Shown here piece by piece: positions 6,517 to 13,729 of a stretch of 14,556 nt of DNA (position 1 is its first letter; each line of letters begins with the position of its first letter). The notes beneath the pieces were generated by a model. That model searched no databases and was not told the origin of the DNA. It saw only the letters and a list, made by a program, of their open reading frames with translations. The stretch is from NCBI GenBank assembly GCA_018056145.1, contig JAGPGE010000049.1:1-14556 (forward strand), written 5' to 3'. The DNA is from Armatimonadota bacterium. GTDB lineage: Bacteria > Armatimonadota > Zipacnadia > Zipacnadales > JABUFB01. A program made the translations under genes and the position numbers.

Positions 6517-7377
6517 ATGTCAAGTGAACCGCGGGACGATCTCGACCGGTTTCGTCAGGGCGTGCTGACGCGGCAGGAGTTCCTGGCGAGACTGGCAAGC
6601 CTTGCCGGCGGAATTGCGGCGGCATCTGCGATGTCACCCCTGCTGGAAGCGGGCGCCGCTGGTGAAAATGAGGCCCCAAAGGAGGCTACACCCTTGCGCA
6701 CACAGGACATCAAGTATCCCGGCGAAACGGGTGCAGTCATTGCCTACCTTGCACGACCCGAGGGTGATGGGAAGTTCCCTGGCGTTATTGTGGTCCATGA
6801 GAACCGGGGCCTGAACAGGCACATCAAAGACGTGACGGAACGCATTGCGCGCGAGGGGTTTCTCGCGTTAGGGCCGGATGCCTTGTCGCCCTTCGGGGGA
6901 ACGCCCGAGGACGCGGATGAAGCGCGCGAGCTCATCGGAAAGCTGGACCCTGACGCTACGCTGAGGAACTTCCTGGCGGCCATCAAATACCTGAAGGCGC
7001 ACCCTTCCTTCGAGGGAAAAGTTGGCGTCATCGGATTCTGCTGGGGCGGGCGGATGGCTAACCAGATGGCGGTGCATGCGCCGGATCTTGCCGCCGCGGT
7101 GCCCTACTACGGCAGCCAGCCGGCCGTCGAGGACGTTCCGAAGATCAAGGCGTCGCTCCTGCTTCACTATGCCGGGCTCGATGAGCGCATCAACAGCGGG
7201 ATCCCGGCGTACGAGGCGGCGTTGAAGGCGGCTGGCGTGGACTACAGGCTGCACGTCTACCAGGGCGCCCAGCACGCGTTCAGCAATGATAGCAACCCGG
7301 AGAGGTATCACCCCGAAGCTGCCCGGCGTGCCTGGCAACGTACGGTGGCGTTCCTAAAAAGGAAGCTGCGGACGTAG
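6517..7377 (+). CDS. Dienelactone hydrolase family alpha/beta hydrolase
   Basis: 286 residues from ATG 6517, with GGAGGA at 6505-6510 giving a good 6-nt spacer. The family hydrolyses ester or lactone bonds such as dienelactone; many members in sugar-using bacteria have no known substrate. Seen: a Cys-Asp-His triad as expected, with C175 in GFCWGG, D222 in YAGLDERI and H253 in GAQHAFSND, plus E95 in VVHENRG, the residue that modulates the cysteine in the characterised enzyme. The first 45 residues resemble a Tat-type leader (LTRQEFLARLASLAGG followed by a small-residue hydrophobic stretch), but the twin arginine is R-Q here, so export is uncertain; it may be a decayed leader or a membrane-anchored form. 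The gene is divergent from DUF1080 and ends 12 nt from the converging sulfatase maturase gene. A carboxymethylenebutenolidase label would be over-specific. Confidence 0.87.
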   Translation: MSSEPRDDLDRFRQGVLTRQEFLARLASLAGGIAAASAMSPLLEAGAAGENEAPKEATPLRTQDIKYPGETGAVIAYLARPEGDGKFPGVIVVHENRGLNRHIKDVTERIAREGFLALGPDALSPFGGTPEDADEARELIGKLDPDATLRNFLAAIKYLKAHPSFEGKVGVIGFCWGGRMANQMAVHAPDLAAAVPYYGSQPAVEDVPKIKASLLLHYAGLDERINSGIPAYEAALKAAGVDYRLHVYQGAQHAFSNDSNPERYHPEAARRAWQRTVAFLKRKLRT

Positions 7378-7389
7378 GGCGTGGCGGGA

Positions 7390-8637
7390 TCACTTGCGCA
7401 TGCAGCACGCCTTGTACTTGCGCCCGCTGCCGCACGGGCAGGGGTCATTGCGCCGGGGCTCGGATCTGCGGTCGTCCTCAGGGGTGGGTTCCTTCAGGGC
7501 AAGCTGCCGGCGCCTGAGCGTTGCCAGCGCCGTGACGAAAGGCTTGAGGGTCGCGAAGAAACGGCGGTAGCCCTCGCACAGGTAGTTCAGACCGGGTTCC
7601 CCGTCCGGGGTGATCAGGAAGCGGTTCTTTGGGCACCCGCCATTGCACATGTCCAGCACCGGGCACTCCCGGCAGTAGCGGGGTAAGGCAGCGAACTTCG
7701 CCCGGCCAAAAGCCCTCTGGGCCGGGCTCTCCAGCAGTTCCACCAGGGGGCGCTCCCGGATATTGCCGACGAGATGCTCCGGGTCCACGAAATGGTCGCA
7801 CGAGTAGAAGTCGCCATTGTGCTCGACCACCGGGATGTTCCCACATCGCCTGCTGAAGACACACAGGGCATGATCCTGCCCGAGTGCCGGCCGGACCGCC
7901 TCGTCGAAGATCTGGATTCCGACCTTGCCGATATCCTGGCGTTGCCACTCTTCGTGGATGGTACACAGGAATTCGCCCCATGCTGCGGGTGGCACTGAGA
8001 GGGCGCTGGCGCCGGTCTCGGAGTCGGGCTGACGCACGACCAGCGGCAGGAATGTGATGTAGCGGGCGCCGATGCCTTTCAGGAACCGGTACACGCGAGT
8101 GGGGCTGGCGGCGTTGTGCGCTCCGACCACGCAGAGAACATCGCAGTCCACGCCGTGGCCGCGGAGGAGCTCATAGCCCCGCATGGTGCGCTCCCAGGCG
8201 GACTCACCGTCCCGCGTGACGCGGTGCAGATCGTGCAGTTCCCGCGGTCCATCGATGCTGATGCCCACGGCGAAGTTCTGGTCCGCCAAGAACCGGCACC
8301 ATTCGTCGTCCAGGAGCGTTCCGTTGGTCTGGATTCCATTTTCAACGCGCCGACCGGCGGGAGTATGCCGGTGTTGGATCGCCACGATTCTGCGGAAGTA
8401 GTCCAGACCCAGGATGGTCGGCTCGCCACCATGCCAGGCGAATCGGATCACGGGACCGGGCGAGGCCTCGATCTGCTGGGCGATGTACAGTTCCAGCAGT
8501 TCGTCGGCCATCCTCAATGGCGCACCGGCCGGGAAGAGCCGTTCCTTTTCCAGGTAATAGCAGTAGTGGCACGCCAGGTTGCAGGCCGGTCCAGCCGGTT
8601 TGGCAAAGACCTGAAACTCGCGGGATGCTTTGGCCAT
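7390..8637 (-). CDS. Anaerobic sulfatase-maturating enzyme (radical SAM/SPASM) with C-terminal SEC-C motif
   Basis: 415 residues from ATG 8635-8637, with AGGA about 7 nt upstream. These enzymes oxidise an active-site Cys or Ser of sulfatases to formylglycine without oxygen, in the cytoplasm before export. Seen: the cluster motif C19-x3-C23-x2-C26 within PACNLACHYCYYLEK; AWHGGEPTILGLDYF; NGIQTNGTLLDDEWCRFL; VGISIDGP; then the SPASM cysteines (RRCGNIP, FYSCDHFV, YCRECPVLDMCNGGCPKNRF, LNYLCEGY). All are typical of the family. The C-terminus adds a SEC-C zinc motif, NDPCPCGSGRKYKACC (397-412, C400, C402, C411, C412), a known add-on in some members and probably a protein-binding tag. No sulfatase is in the window, so its clients lie elsewhere. 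A maturase for another peptide remains possible but less likely given the motif set. Confidence 0.87.
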   Translation of the reverse strand: MAKASREFQVFAKPAGPACNLACHYCYYLEKERLFPAGAPLRMADELLELYIAQQIEASPGPVIRFAWHGGEPTILGLDYFRRIVAIQHRHTPAGRRVENGIQTNGTLLDDEWCRFLADQNFAVGISIDGPRELHDLHRVTRDGESAWERTMRGYELLRGHGVDCDVLCVVGAHNAASPTRVYRFLKGIGARYITFLPLVVRQPDSETGASALSVPPAAWGEFLCTIHEEWQRQDIGKVGIQIFDEAVRPALGQDHALCVFSRRCGNIPVVEHNGDFYSCDHFVDPEHLVGNIRERPLVELLESPAQRAFGRAKFAALPRYCRECPVLDMCNGGCPKNRFLITPDGEPGLNYLCEGYRRFFATLKPFVTALATLRRRQLALKEPTPEDDRRSEPRRNDPCPCGSGRKYKACCMRK

Positions 8638-8700
8638 GGTTCCATCCTAGCCACGGCTCATCTGGGCGCGAGGAGTCCCGCGCCGGCACTCGGGGGCAAG

Positions 8701-8727
8701 TTCGCCGGGACAACTGGCCAATCCTCG
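8701..8727 (-). promoter_or_regulatory. Bipartite upstream element CGAGG-N18-CGAA on the minus strand (copy 3)
   Basis: Read on the minus strand: CGAGG (8727-8723), 18 nt, CGAA (8704-8701), then 63 nt to the start of the sulfatase maturase gene at 8637. The first two bases differ from the GC of other copies, but AGG, the spacing and GGCGAA are kept. It lies back to back with the plus-strand copy at 8746, so each divergent gene has its own element. Confidence 0.4.
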
Positions 8728-8745
8728 GGGTTCCGGCAGGCTTGT

Positions 8746-8772
8746 GCAGGGAGTGAGACACCGCGCGGCGAA
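8746..8772 (+). promoter_or_regulatory. Bipartite upstream element GCAGG-N18-CGAA (copy 4)
   Basis: GCAGG (8746-8750), 18 nt, CGAA (8769-8772), then 41 nt to ATG 8814. Together with copy 1 it shares a longer GTGCAGGG and an internal GAGAC. It is the clearest sign of expression signals for the small gene downstream. Confidence 0.5.
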
Positions 8773-8813
8773 GTCAGTGGCTGAGGTAGACCAACTGACC
8801 CAGGAGGCGTGAC

Positions 8814-9158
8814 ATGCCCGGCGGCTTCCCGGATGAACTGAGCGATGTGGCGTGTACGGTGCACGACTTCAGATCGGGCGACAGGGTTGCATCCGGCCGC
8901 ATGGATGTGGCTTTCGTGCAGCACAAGGACCGGCTCCGTGTCATGCGGGTCAGGTTCACCGGCGAGTTCAGGCCCGATTCACTCGATGACCAGAGCGCCT
9001 TGGAGCAATCGATGATTGCGGGCTTCGCCACCGGCTCACCGGCCCACAAGATCGAGGTGGAACACGCCGGCCGGATCTGGGTGCTGGTGGTGAAGTTCGA
9101 AGCCGGAGAGGGTGCATTCCCGTTCACCGGGCGCACTGATCCGAAACCGGCGCTGTGA
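8814..9158 (+). CDS. Hypothetical protein, 114 residues
   Basis: I do not recognise this protein. A strong AGGAGG (8802-8807) sits 6 nt before ATG 8814 and the recurrent bipartite element lies 41 nt upstream, so it is very likely expressed. It is soluble, with no signal peptide or membrane segment. The pattern is short alternating strands (MDVAFVQHK, LRVMRVRFTGEF, KIEVEHAGR, WVLVVKFEAGEG) with one central helix (LDDQSALEQSMIAGFA), suggesting a small alpha/beta or barrel fold. It has one cysteine and no obvious metal or catalytic motif. It is a single-gene unit, divergent from the sulfatase maturase and convergent with the aminotransferase (48 nt between ends), so context gives no clear role. 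The overlapping opposite-strand reading at 8774-9184 lacks such signals. Confidence 0.75.
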   Translation: MPGGFPDELSDVACTVHDFRSGDRVASGRMDVAFVQHKDRLRVMRVRFTGEFRPDSLDDQSALEQSMIAGFATGSPAHKIEVEHAGRIWVLVVKFEAGEGAFPFTGRTDPKPAL

Positions 9159-9206
9159 CACCGGCCAGTGGTCGTTGGGTGCATTCTGGGGCGTTACAGG
9201 CGGACG

Positions 9207-10487
9207 CTATTCGCCGGCCAGTTCCCAGACGCGTTTCGCGTTCTCGCTGACTTTCTGGAAGCCCTCGATGTACTGCTTCATCAGGTCCATGGTGTTCGGC
9301 GGGTAGACGCCGCTTAGGTATGAATGGGCGGCGATGAACTCCACAGTCCTGGTGTACTCCTGGCCATCGTAGAAAACATCGCCACGTCCGAAGGGGCAGG
9401 TCCACGGGCAACCTTTGCCGTATCCCACCCGGTCCTTGAAGACGTCCTGAGCGGGGACCGGGCGCGTCTGCCACTGACCAAGCCCCACGCCTTCAGCGGC
9501 CAGGGCCTTCTGCGCCGCGGCTTTCCACTGGGCCGGAGTGACGTCCAGACCGACCTCTTCCGGCTTGAAGGTCACCACGTAACTGAAGTAGCACGGGTTC
9601 GCATAATCCGGGGTGTACGGGCCCTCGAAACCGGGAATCTGTGCGAGTTCGGAAGTGAGGTAGCTGGCGAACTCACGGCGGATGGCGTTGTACTCATCTA
9701 GACGCTCAAGCTGCGCGAGGATGAAAGCATTGATGAACTCGTGCGGGCGGTACATCCAGCCGAGACCGTAGGCGTTGTACTCCCGCTGCTGGTCGGGGAG
9801 GACGACCTCGCCGAACTCGCGCAGCCTCGAGGCCCGGGCGGTGAAGACCTCGCTGTCGCTGGTCCACAGGCCGCCTTCGCCACCCGACAGGTTCTTCGAG
9901 CGGTTGCAGCTGAAGCAGCCGATGTCGCCGAGTGAGCCCGTCTTCTTCCCCTTGTACTCCGCGCCGTGAGCCTGGCAGGCGTCCTCAATCACGATCAGGC
10001 CATGCTTTTTGGCGACTTCGTTGATGGGGTCCATGTCGGCGACCATGCCGTGGATGTGGACAGGGAGGATGGCGCGTGTGTGGTCGGTGATGCGCTCCTC
10101 TATGAGCGCGGGGTCCATGGTGTAGGTCTTCGGATCGATGTCCACGAAGATGGGGATCGCGTTGTGGTGCAGGATCGAGGCGGCGGTGGACCAGTATGTG
10201 AAGGCGCTGGTAATGACCTCATCGCCGGGGCCGATTCCCGCGCCGGCCACGGCCATGTGGATCGCCGCAGTGCCGCTGTTGGTGGTGAGCGCGTACTTGG
10301 TGCCCACGTACGCTGCCCATTTCTCCTGGAGTTCCAGGGCCTTCGGGGCCGAAGTGCCGTGGAGTTGGTTGCTGTCAAAGACCGCCATCACTGCGTCGCG
10401 GTCTGCCTGGGTCAGCGGCGGCCAAGTCTTGACCGAGCCCGGTGTAACGACCCCTGTGCCGCCGTCCAGCGCCAGCTTTGATGCCAT
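9207..10487 (-). CDS. DegT/DnrJ/EryC1/StrS-family PLP-dependent aminotransferase
   Basis: 426 residues from ATG 10485-10487, chosen because AGGAGAGGA lies 7 nt upstream; the longer in-frame ATG at 10520 has no ribosome binding site. Family members transfer amino groups to keto sugars or cyclitols, or act as PLP-dependent dehydratases, in the cytoplasm. Seen: the glycine-rich start LALDGGTGVV, TNSGTAAIHMAVAGAGIGPGDEV, FVDIDPKTYTMDP, HIHGMVADMDPI, VIEDACQAHGAEYKGKKTGSLGD with D169, and FSCNRSKNLSGGEGG with K198 as the expected Schiff-base lysine. An intact active site is therefore likely. The N-terminus (VKTWPPLTQADRDAV) resembles members that some bacteria keep near sugar transport and catabolism genes, rather than nucleotide-sugar pathways. 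It is a single gene, divergent from importer operon 2. The substrate is not decidable from the sequence. Confidence 0.9.
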   Translation of the reverse strand: MASKLALDGGTGVVTPGSVKTWPPLTQADRDAVMAVFDSNQLHGTSAPKALELQEKWAAYVGTKYALTTNSGTAAIHMAVAGAGIGPGDEVITSAFTYWSTAASILHHNAIPIFVDIDPKTYTMDPALIEERITDHTRAILPVHIHGMVADMDPINEVAKKHGLIVIEDACQAHGAEYKGKKTGSLGDIGCFSCNRSKNLSGGEGGLWTSDSEVFTARASRLREFGEVVLPDQQREYNAYGLGWMYRPHEFINAFILAQLERLDEYNAIRREFASYLTSELAQIPGFEGPYTPDYANPCYFSYVVTFKPEEVGLDVTPAQWKAAAQKALAAEGVGLGQWQTRPVPAQDVFKDRVGYGKGCPWTCPFGRGDVFYDGQEYTRTVEFIAAHSYLSGVYPPNTMDLMKQYIEGFQKVSENAKRVWELAGE

Positions 10488-10494
10488 CGGTGTG

Positions 10495-10503
10495 TCCTCT
10501 CCT
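10495..10503 (-). promoter_or_regulatory. Shine-Dalgarno AGGAGAGGA that fixes the aminotransferase start
   Basis: Read on the minus strand, AGGAGAGGA ends 7 nt before ATG 10487. The upstream in-frame ATG at 10520 is preceded by no purine-rich run, so the shorter protein beginning MASKLALDGG is preferred. Confidence 0.8.
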
Positions 10504-10559
10504 GGGGCCCCTGATGCCATGGCCGAGGGGCTTTGTCGTTTTGTGCGCAGACGAGTGGA

Positions 10560-10585
10560 TTCGCCGCGTCTTGCCGGGGACCTTC
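10560..10585 (-). promoter_or_regulatory. Bipartite upstream element GAAGG-N17-CGAA on the minus strand (copy 5)
   Basis: Read on the minus strand: GAAGG (10585-10581), 17 nt, CGAA (10563-10560), then 72 nt to the aminotransferase start. The spacer is one base shorter than in the other copies; GCGG precedes CGAA, as in copy 4. Confidence 0.4.
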
Positions 10586-10660
10586 CCGCATCGCGAGGGG
10601 GCTCGGCGGGGCGCGTGGCTTGCGGGTTGGGTGGCCGAGCCGCCGGGCGGTGGCGAGTCG

Positions 10661-10689
10661 TTGCCCGTGGGTGCTATGTCTGCTAAACT
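10661..10689 (+). promoter_or_regulatory. Weak sigma70-like promoter candidate for importer operon 2
   Basis: TTGCCC (10661-10666), a 17-nt spacer and TAAACT (10684-10689), with TG one base before the second box (extended -10). Each box matches four of six consensus bases. It would give a leader of about 180 nt containing the inverted repeat at 10709. The bipartite element nearer the gene is the rival candidate. Confidence 0.3.
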
Positions 10690-10708
10690 CACGGCAGCCC
10701 CCCACAAT

Positions 10709-10739
10709 CGCGGCTCCGCGGGCGCAATCAAGAGCCGCG
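10709..10739 (+). repeat. Inverted repeat CGCGGCTC ... GAGCCGCG
   Basis: Perfect 8-bp arms (10709-10716 and 10732-10739) around a 15-nt centre. The left arm can alternatively fold locally (CGCGG-CT-CCGCG). It lies between the two promoter candidates for importer operon 2 and could be an operator or a leader hairpin. No T-run follows, so it is not an obvious terminator. Confidence 0.4.
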
Positions 10740-10817
10740 TCACGGTCGTGTAGTACCCTCAAGCTCTTCGCCGGCGGCCCTCTGGCAACGGGCGTCGCGG
10801 GGACTCGCGAATCAGTG

Positions 10818-10844
10818 CAAGGGCAATCGCGGTCTCACGGCGAA
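10818..10844 (+). promoter_or_regulatory. Bipartite upstream element CAAGG-N18-CGAA (copy 6)
   Basis: CAAGG (10818-10822), 18 nt, CGAA (10841-10844), then 35 nt to ATG 10880 of importer operon 2. The wider context GTGCAAGGG resembles the GTGCAGGG of copies 1 and 4 with one extra A, yet the AGG-to-CGAA distance is unchanged. Confidence 0.5.
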
Positions 10845-10879
10845 CACCCGGATACACACCCGCTCACGACAGGAGGACG

Positions 10880-13666
10880 ATGTTGACGCTCTTATCCATT
10901 GCCACTCGAGGCGCCCGGATGCCAGCGCTCTGTGCGGCAGGCATTGTGTTGTCGTTGTTGCTCGCGTGTTCCCTCGCTTCCGCCGGGTACATTGAGGACC
11001 GCGGCGACACGACGGTCATTCATGTCACGGTGTTCGGGCTGCCGGACCCGAGCAACACCGATACCTTCAACCGCGGCGAAGTGGCGGCCGTCCGCGCCTT
11101 CCAGGAACGCTTCCCGGCGATGTTCGCGGAACGTTACCGAGAGAAGTACAAGGCCAACCCTGCGAAGTACGGCAACCATAACTGGGACAAGGTGGAGGTC
11201 GAGCTTCAGCAATTCTCCGGCATCAAGGTGGAGGGCGTGGAGAACGACCTGCTGGCAATCGCCGGTGGAATGGCGCCGGACGTGCTGTACCTCAACTTCC
11301 GGCGTTCGGACAACTACATCCAGAACCGGTTCCTGTATCCCCTGGATAAGCCCGAGGACAATTACCTCACCAGCATGACCCAGGAGGAGATCGACTTTCG
11401 CATCCACCCCAAGCTCATGCCGGTCATTCACCGCAAGGGGCCGGATGGCGAGAAGCACGTCTGGGCGCTGCCGTACGGCGGAGCTTTGGGCAAGGTTCTC
11501 CTGTTTCGCAAGGACCTCTTCGACGCCAAGGGCATCCCGTATCCCACCGCCGACTGGACCTGGGACGATCTGATCGCGGCCGCGAAGAAGATTACGGATC
11601 CTGCCAAAGGGATCGACGGCATGCTGTTGGGGCGCGGGAAACATGAAAGCTGGTACTGGGTCACCTTCTTGTGGTCGGCGGGCGGCGAAGTCATGGTGTA
11701 CAACGAGGAGAAGGACGAGTGGCGCTGTACCTTCGACGGACCGGAGGCAGCGGAAGCTCTGGACTTCTACACCCGGCTAAGCGCTGAGAAGTGGACGGAC
11801 GCCGAGGGCAAGGTGCGCCGGGGGTACTCCTCAAAGGACGTGGAAAACGCCTACCAGAAGTGGGACCGCGGTCAGATCGGGATGATGATGTCGTACATCG
11901 ACGAGAAGGTGTTCGCTACCATCAACCCCGAAGTCACCGGGATGGTGCCTGTCCCGAAGGGCCCCACGGGCAAGCGCGGCGGCGAGCTCAACAGCCGCAT
12001 GATGTCCCTCTTCAGTGAGATCAAGGACCCGGCGGTTCGCGACGCCGCCTGGGAGTACATGCGCTTCTACGAGAGCGAAGACGCGGTCCGCATCAAGACC
12101 CGGATCATGGTGGAGGGAGGCTTGGGGCGCTTCGTTAACCCCAAGTACCTGCGGATGTTCGGGTACCCCGAAGTGGAGCGCCTGGCGCCGAAAGGCTGGA
12201 GCGAGACCTTCAACATCGCCATCGCCACCGGTCGCCCCGAGCCGTACGGCCGCAACAGCAACGTGGCCTACGACCTGATGACCTTCCCGATCCAGAAGGC
12301 CGAGCAGATGGCGATCAACGATCAGCTTCCCTCGGACAAGGAAGCGCGGCTCGAGGTGCTTGGGCAGTTGCTGAAGGAAGGCTGCGCCCGGGCGAATGAA
12401 GAGATGATTGGCCTGATCACGCCGGCCGAGCGCATGAAACGCCGCATCTGCGCGGCCCTCGTGCTGGTGGCGCTTGTGGTCACGATGATTCTGGTGTTCC
12501 GCAAGATCCTCCAAGCCTTCACACCCGATTCGGCGGACATGCCGAAGCGCAAGGGGCTGAACCTCGCGCGCTACGGCTGGCCCATGGTTCTGCTGATTCC
12601 AGCGGTAGGCACGATTCTGGTCTGGCAGTACGTGCCCGTGCTCAAGGGCTCCCAGATGGCCTTCTACGACTACCGCCTGCTAGGGGATTCACAGTGGGTT
12701 GGCGTGGACAATTTCGGGGACCTGCTTTTCAACCGCTACTGGTGGACGGCGGTCTGGACGTCGGTGCGCTACAGCTTCTTGGTGCTGGCGTTGACTTTCC
12801 TGCCGCCCATCGTCCTAGCGATCATGCTGCAGGAGGTCCCGCGGGCTACTCTCCTGTTCCGCACCATCTACTACCTGCCGGCTGTTATTAGCGGCCTGGT
12901 CACGGTGTTGCTGTGGAAGCAGTTCTATGAGCCTTCGGAGACTGGGTCCCTGAATGCCGTGGTGATGCACATCCCGGCGATTGTGTACCTGGCAGTGGGG
13001 CTTATTATTCTCGTGCTGGCGGTGACGTTCGCCCGGCGGCTGCTCTATCACGACATGCGGGTGGGCGCGGCCTGTTTTGTTGCCGCGGGCCTGCTCCTGC
13101 TGGCAACGTGCGTCACGCTGGCCGCGCCGATTCTGTTTCGGTCCGACGAGACGCTGATGCAGAGCATCCTGCTCATCCCATCGCGGTTATTCGCGGTGGT
13201 GCCGGAGCCGTACCGGTGGCTCAGCAATCCGAAATCCGCGATGCTCTCGTGTGTGATCCCCATGGTCTGGGCGGGGATGGGCCCCGGCTGTCTCATCTAC
13301 CTGGCTGCCCTCAAGGGCATTCCGGACGAGTACTTCGAAGCGGCCGAGATCGACGGCGGCAACTTCATGGATCGCATCATCCACGTGGTCTTCCCGATTC
13401 TGAAGCCGCTGATCACGATCAACTTCGTGGGCGCCTTCATCGCCTCGTGGTACTCCGGCGCCGGGAATATCCTTGTGATGACCGGCGGTGGTGCAGGGAC
13501 CGAAGTGGTGGACCTGCACATCTGGTTCAAGGCCTTCACGTTCCTGAAATTCGGCCCCGCCACGGCGATGGCGTGGGTCCTGGGGTTCATGCTAATCGGC
13601 TTCACGCTGCACCAGCTTCGCATCCTATCGCGCCTGGAGTTCCGCACCACCGGCGCCAAGGAGTAA
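10880..13666 (+). CDS. Second solute-binding protein fused to MalF-type ABC permease, with an extra two-helix insert
   Basis: 928 residues. AGGAGG at 10871-10876 is only 3 nt from ATG 10880, so the TTG at 10883 could also serve. It has the same plan as the fusion at 1489 but a clearly different sequence. Seen: a hydrophobic leader with LLAC-SLASA, so either a lipoprotein cysteine at C30 (weak lipobox) or cleavage near A35; a binding-protein domain to about 515 (LLAIAGGMAPDVLYLN, WALPYGGALGKVLLFRKDLF, WTWDDLIAAAKKI, FLWSAGGEVM, MMMSYIDEK); a linking helix 524-540; the permease core from about 566 (PMVLLIPAVGTILVW), FRTIYYLPAVISG, and the ATPase-docking EAAEIDGG at 820-827. Two additional membrane segments (about 701-718 and 730-752) are inserted ahead of the docking motif, absent from the other fusion. 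Its partner permease starts 63 nt downstream. Substrate unknown; length suggests a bulky ligand (inference). Confidence 0.87.
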   Translation: MLTLLSIATRGARMPALCAAGIVLSLLLACSLASAGYIEDRGDTTVIHVTVFGLPDPSNTDTFNRGEVAAVRAFQERFPAMFAERYREKYKANPAKYGNHNWDKVEVELQQFSGIKVEGVENDLLAIAGGMAPDVLYLNFRRSDNYIQNRFLYPLDKPEDNYLTSMTQEEIDFRIHPKLMPVIHRKGPDGEKHVWALPYGGALGKVLLFRKDLFDAKGIPYPTADWTWDDLIAAAKKITDPAKGIDGMLLGRGKHESWYWVTFLWSAGGEVMVYNEEKDEWRCTFDGPEAAEALDFYTRLSAEKWTDAEGKVRRGYSSKDVENAYQKWDRGQIGMMMSYIDEKVFATINPEVTGMVPVPKGPTGKRGGELNSRMMSLFSEIKDPAVRDAAWEYMRFYESEDAVRIKTRIMVEGGLGRFVNPKYLRMFGYPEVERLAPKGWSETFNIAIATGRPEPYGRNSNVAYDLMTFPIQKAEQMAINDQLPSDKEARLEVLGQLLKEGCARANEEMIGLITPAERMKRRICAALVLVALVVTMILVFRKILQAFTPDSADMPKRKGLNLARYGWPMVLLIPAVGTILVWQYVPVLKGSQMAFYDYRLLGDSQWVGVDNFGDLLFNRYWWTAVWTSVRYSFLVLALTFLPPIVLAIMLQEVPRATLLFRTIYYLPAVISGLVTVLLWKQFYEPSETGSLNAVVMHIPAIVYLAVGLIILVLAVTFARRLLYHDMRVGAACFVAAGLLLLATCVTLAAPILFRSDETLMQSILLIPSRLFAVVPEPYRWLSNPKSAMLSCVIPMVWAGMGPGCLIYLAALKGIPDEYFEAAEIDGGNFMDRIIHVVFPILKPLITINFVGAFIASWYSGAGNILVMTGGGAGTEVVDLHIWFKAFTFLKFGPATAMAWVLGFMLIGFTLHQLRILSRLEFRTTGAKE

Positions 13667-13729
13667 CGCTGACCAGAGGATCGGCACGGCAACCATCAAA
13701 CACTAACCCATAACGGTCAGAAGATACCC

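Larger units (their letters stand above)
10488..10879. other. 392-nt divergent intergenic region between aminotransferase and importer operon 2
   Basis: The longest gene-free stretch. It holds, from left to right, the aminotransferase ribosome binding site (10495-10503), a minus-strand bipartite element (10560-10585), a weak sigma70-like pair (10661-10689), an inverted repeat (10709-10739), a plus-strand bipartite element (10818-10844) and the AGGAGG for operon 2 (10871-10876). Short open readings here lack coding signals. The 10744-10815 segment holds nothing that I can name. Confidence 0.6.

Noticed and set aside
6291..6518. N-terminal extension of DUF1080 upstream of ATG 6290
   Set aside because: GAGGGAG is well placed for 6290; the extension has no family similarity and would overlap the dienelactone-hydrolase start.
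8116..8784. 222-residue plus-strand open reading
   Set aside because: Antisense to the sulfatase maturase and extending into the intergenic region; no ribosome binding site or domain.
9161..9222. Direct repeat CCGGCCAGT at 9161 and 9214
   Set aside because: Nine bases in GC-rich DNA, one copy inside the aminotransferase coding end; chance is sufficient.
13675..13700. AGAGG-N17-CAAA before the operon 2 MalG gene
   Set aside because: The right half-site is CAAA rather than CGAA, and the 63-nt gap is probably internal to an operon.
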